Assembly (NCBI GenBank): GCA_026874595.1
Contig: CM049312.1
Location: 68,540,929 to 68,604,928, forward strand
Reading direction: 5' to 3'
Source of the DNA: Sipunculus nudus
Lineage: Eukaryota > Annelida > Sipuncula > Golfingiida > Sipunculidae
Length of the DNA: 64,000 nt
Position numbers and translations under genes: made by a program. Below the pieces are notes generated by a model, which saw only the letters and a list, made by a program, of their open reading frames with translations, searched no databases and was not told the origin of the DNA. Positions 60,730-64,000 of this stretch are shown in pieces. Numbering within the stretch: position 1 is the stretch's first letter; every line of letters begins with the position of its first letter.

Positions 60730-61610
60730 TGTCTCAACAAATGCAGGAGCTAACATCACCAAATTTTATGCAAAAATGAGTCATCTAAAAAATCTTTCCT
60801 CAGATTTTGATCATTTTTAAGCTGTCTGCATTTACCTAGAGTTCATAGGGATAAAGCTAAAAAAACTTTAAAATCATCTTCTCTTAAACTGTCCAGCCAA
60901 ATTGTTTAATATTTCAAAAAAAATAGACCTAATCCCTGAAACAATCTTTCTCAAGTTTGTTCCAAAGGTTTCAGTTCAGTGAATTTTGGCTGAGTTAAGG
61001 AAGCTGAACTAAAAGTCATTTGACCAAAAAGGATACTAAATTACAGAAACGGCTGGAGCCATCACCACCGAGTGTTATGCAAACGTTGGACACAAGACTC
61101 ATATATGAAACTGAGGTATTGATGGTGCCACCTGCGTCAACAGGTGTATGATGTATGGGGGTCATCGGTCATCAGTACATTAAACCCATAATTTCTCGGG
61201 ATAAGCTGGAGCTAGCATCTCCAAGTTCTATGCAAAAATGTCACATATACATTTTTGTGAGTTGGAGCTGTTTGTAGTACCACCTCCATTAACTTATATT
61301 TTACGGAAAAAACTAAAAAAAACTATGAAAATTTGTTTTCTGAAATCATTCAACCAAATTGTTCAATATTTCACAGAAATGATCCAGTGGAGATGAGCAC
61401 TCTCAAGTTTGTTCAAATGATTTGGGTTTAGTGAATTTTGGCCAAGTTAAAGGAAATTGAACTTAGTAATTTGGTCAAGTAAGCGAACAATCTATGAAAA
61501 AAACAGGAGCTAGCATCACAATATCAAGTTTTTTGCAAATATTGGTCATATAACAAACATTTGAAATTGTGACTTTTGTGGCGCAACCTACTTTAACCTG
61601 AATTTAATGG
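60730..61610. repeat. Strongly diverged tandem repeat (~290-bp period, about three to four copies)
   Basis: Recurring phrases AGGAGCTAACATCACCAAAT / GGAGCTAGCATCTCCAAGTT / GGAGCTAGCATCACAATATC, each followed by TATGCAAAAATG or TTTGCAAATATTGG, then a short GGTGCCACCT / AGTACCACCTC / TGGCGCAACCTA. Confidence 0.65.
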
Positions 61611-62224
61611 GCAAACGCCTTGTAATTTTAGCCTCTTTCAGCTTAAAAATATTTGTGATGAAACTGTAATTTTTCACAAGAATCAGCCCAGGGTAGGGTT
61701 CTTTCAGTTGTATAAGAATAGATTGGGTACGTTGGTTGTAGATAGAGTCCTATAACACTGAGGGTGGTCTTGTGACCATAAGTAAGCCTATTTCAAACTG
61801 AGGGCTGCAATAGTCTTCTTCTGTAAAACTGTTGTTTCAACTTCTGTAACATTGCACACAAATGATTCTTTGGAGGCCTTTGTTCAAGTTTACTTAAATG
61901 ATTTTTGGCAGATTTATTGGACCTTTCTTTAACAATGAAAGGACAAAGTCTTTCAGTATGTGTAAACAGAGATTGTGTCGTATCTATAAATAGCTTGGCA
62001 GACTGCCCACTATTTAAGATTTGGCATCAGGCCAAAGGCAATCTGGATATATTTATATATTTGGCAGACTGCCAGTTGTATCAGATTATGCAACTGATCA
62101 AGATTTCACTCATTGCAGCCAGGTGCAAGTCGAGAGTTTACTCAGTCAGTAGCTGCAGCTAGCAATTTGTTCCGGTTCACTAGGGGCAACTGTCTTCCTC
62201 ACCTGAGCCTGGTCTGTCTGGTGC

Positions 62225-63060
62225 ACCTGACTCAAGAGAAGTGTGATGTATTTGCCTGACATTTTTACATTTTCATGTATCTTCGTTGGCTTTCTCATAC
62301 ACAAGACTGGTGTCACCACCTACAATGATTTTTTGCACAGTGTATGTCCCTGCTACTCTCTGCTTATTTCTCAGAGGGATTTGATATATCAGCCTAAAAT
62401 TCGGCATATGTATACATCTCGGGTAGCTTTGTTGTAATGCAAGACTCGCGGCACTACCTACAATAGTTGCATATGGAAAAACAGAGATTTGCGCATACTA
62501 TGTTTCTGTGCGGGTTTCACGTTCGTTTCCGGAGAATTCCTCTGAGCCCCTTGGACCAATCTTTCCGAAACCCTGTATATTTATTCCCTCACCTATGTAG
62601 TTGTGCCTAACAAAGACAGGTGGCGTCACCTGAAATCCTTTCTGTGCAGTATGAATTTGGGTGTCTTTTAGATAACAGCCCATACCTCAGGAGATGTATT
62701 GAGCTGAAAGTTTGCATGTTTAAAGATCTTAGATCTTTTCATCTTGTAATCAAGACTGATGGTGCCACTTACAAAACTTTTTGCCTAACTTCCATCTGTG
62801 CATTTGCCATCTGTTTCTCTTAGTGGTTCTTCAACGTATTGGGTTGAAATTCTGCATGTACATGCATAGATTTAACACCTCCATTTTGTACTCAAGACTG
62901 GTGGCGCAATAATTTTCCCGTGACGTCCATCGGTACATTTGCTTTGGTTGAAAATTGCTCATATCTCAGGAGTGGTTCAAGGTATTGGTCTGGAATTTGG
63001 CATGTCAATCCATTTAAGAGAGTTTTCTCTTAAACCAGACAAATTGCCCAGGTATTTACA
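62225..63060. repeat. Diverged tandem repeat (~200-bp period, about four copies)
   Basis: Recurring AAGACTGGTG(T/G)C(G/A)CCACCTAC-like phrases at about 62303, 62445, 62752 and 62890, with TCTCAGGAG...TATTGGTCTGGAATTTGGC(A)TGT-like phrases between. Similar GGTGGCGCCACC words link it loosely to the array at 60730. Confidence 0.65.
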
Positions 63061-63451
63061 TTGAAGAAATTAATGCCCTTTTCTCTGAGATGTAGTGGAC
63101 TAAATTCAGGAGTGGTGTGAAAAACCGCTCAATCCATCCCTCACTTCACCCATACCACTCTGTCTTCGGCGGATACACCTTGTCACTTGTCAACTTCCCA
63201 TTTTCTGGTTTTTGCAGTGTATGTTTTTGCTAAATGATCCATGGGTCACTTGTATAGGACCAGAATTGGGTCGTGCAACCCTTTTGGCCAAAAATATGTG
63301 GGGTTCTCAGGCACCAAGCACATCAATTTTAACCCCCTGCATCAAAACTTTTATTTCTAATTTTCAACAGAAACCGATTTCGAGCTCCAACTGCTTGGAC
63401 ATATCTTACAAGAAGATAAAATAATACAATTTTGCTATGAGGTCCTTTTTA

Positions 63452-63540
63452 TACGCCCGTCATATGACGGGAGTATTATACTATACTCATCGTCTGTCCG
63501 TATATAAGTCCAGCCGTCCGTCTATATGTACGAATAGCCG
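63452..63540. repeat. Palindromic CCCGTCATATGACGGG repeat followed by CCGTC tract
   Basis: ATACGCCCGTCATATGACGG at 63452 is a near-perfect inverted repeat, followed by GTCTGTCCGT and CCGTCCGTC words. It looks like the end of a dispersed repeat that continues to the right. Confidence 0.5.
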
Positions 63541-64000
63541 CGTGTTATTTATTAGTGTCGCCGTGATAACTTCACGGGGCTTTGATTGATTTTCCGGAAA
63601 CTCACAATAAGTATTTACCAACATATTACCCACCTGAGTTTGATTATGGGCAACATCCAAACATATTTAATAAGGTCATGGGTCACTCGGCTACTTTGTG
63701 ATGTTGCCAAAATATGAAGAATATGAAGGATAAAACTCTTCAGAAATGTTAATCAATAAAATATCTTGCCTAAGTAGATTTCCAGTGAAATCCATGTATA
63801 TTTAATGCGGTCAGAGGTCACTGCACTTTGGAGACATCTTAGTGACTTACAAAAATCCTATGGATTTTCATGAAAATCATTTTACATAATTACCAATAGA
63901 GTTTCTCACCTGAATTACATTCTCATCAAAATTCACACATTAAAGTCACCAGATACAGGATGGGGTATTATGCACGTTTGTGGTGTTCTTGTTGAATTAT

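Overview
This is a window from the nuclear genome of an animal: AT-rich, intron-containing and crowded with repeats. Two host genes with canonical GT-AG introns, tRNA-derived SINEs, a Tx1/L1-type LINE, a Penelope-like element and many (TA)n and poly(G) tracts suggest a marine invertebrate. A mollusc or another lophotrochozoan is my guess, but the sequence does not settle the phylum. Nothing here is bacterial.

Layout. From 510 to 17508, on the minus strand, lie ten consecutive coding exons of a membrane-anchored gamma-glutamyltransferase (GGT). The start codon lies upstream of 17508 and was not found; the C-terminal ~70 residues should lie beyond the left edge. Its introns hold a 5'-truncated LINE (3290-5580), two VNTRs, a cluster of miniature LTR elements whose LTRs carry a pol III-like A/B-box promoter (15229-16095), and a 42-bp minisatellite (16260-17340). 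The first unit of that minisatellite is the end of a GGT exon together with its 5' splice site.

From about 18.4 to 51.3 kb the window is a giant inverted repeat: a left arm (about 18425-25172) matching a right arm (about 44062-51290) on the opposite strand, around a 19-kb spacer. The spacer holds an almost full-length LINE with an 11-bp target-site duplication (27417-32823), hammerhead-ribozyme-like relics (26697-26744 minus; 35219-35266 plus), a SINE, a complete three-exon dermatopontin-family gene (37748-40887, plus) and a decayed Penelope-like element with GIY-YIG endonuclease (42200-43870). Both arms carry a 33-bp GAGTCC-type minisatellite, about twice as long in the right arm.

From 51.3 to 64 kb I find no convincing gene. 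This stretch holds a promoter-like patch, a ~300-bp tandem array (53565-55460), a small MITE (59134-59350) and two further diverged tandem arrays (60.7-63.1 kb).

The host genes do not form an operon or pathway. One encodes a cell-surface glutathione-metabolising enzyme, the other a small secreted extracellular-matrix protein, on opposite strands. The most interesting parts are the structural DNA: the pol III-box miniature LTR elements, the splice-site-derived minisatellite, the hammerhead relics and the inverted duplication that encloses the dermatopontin gene.
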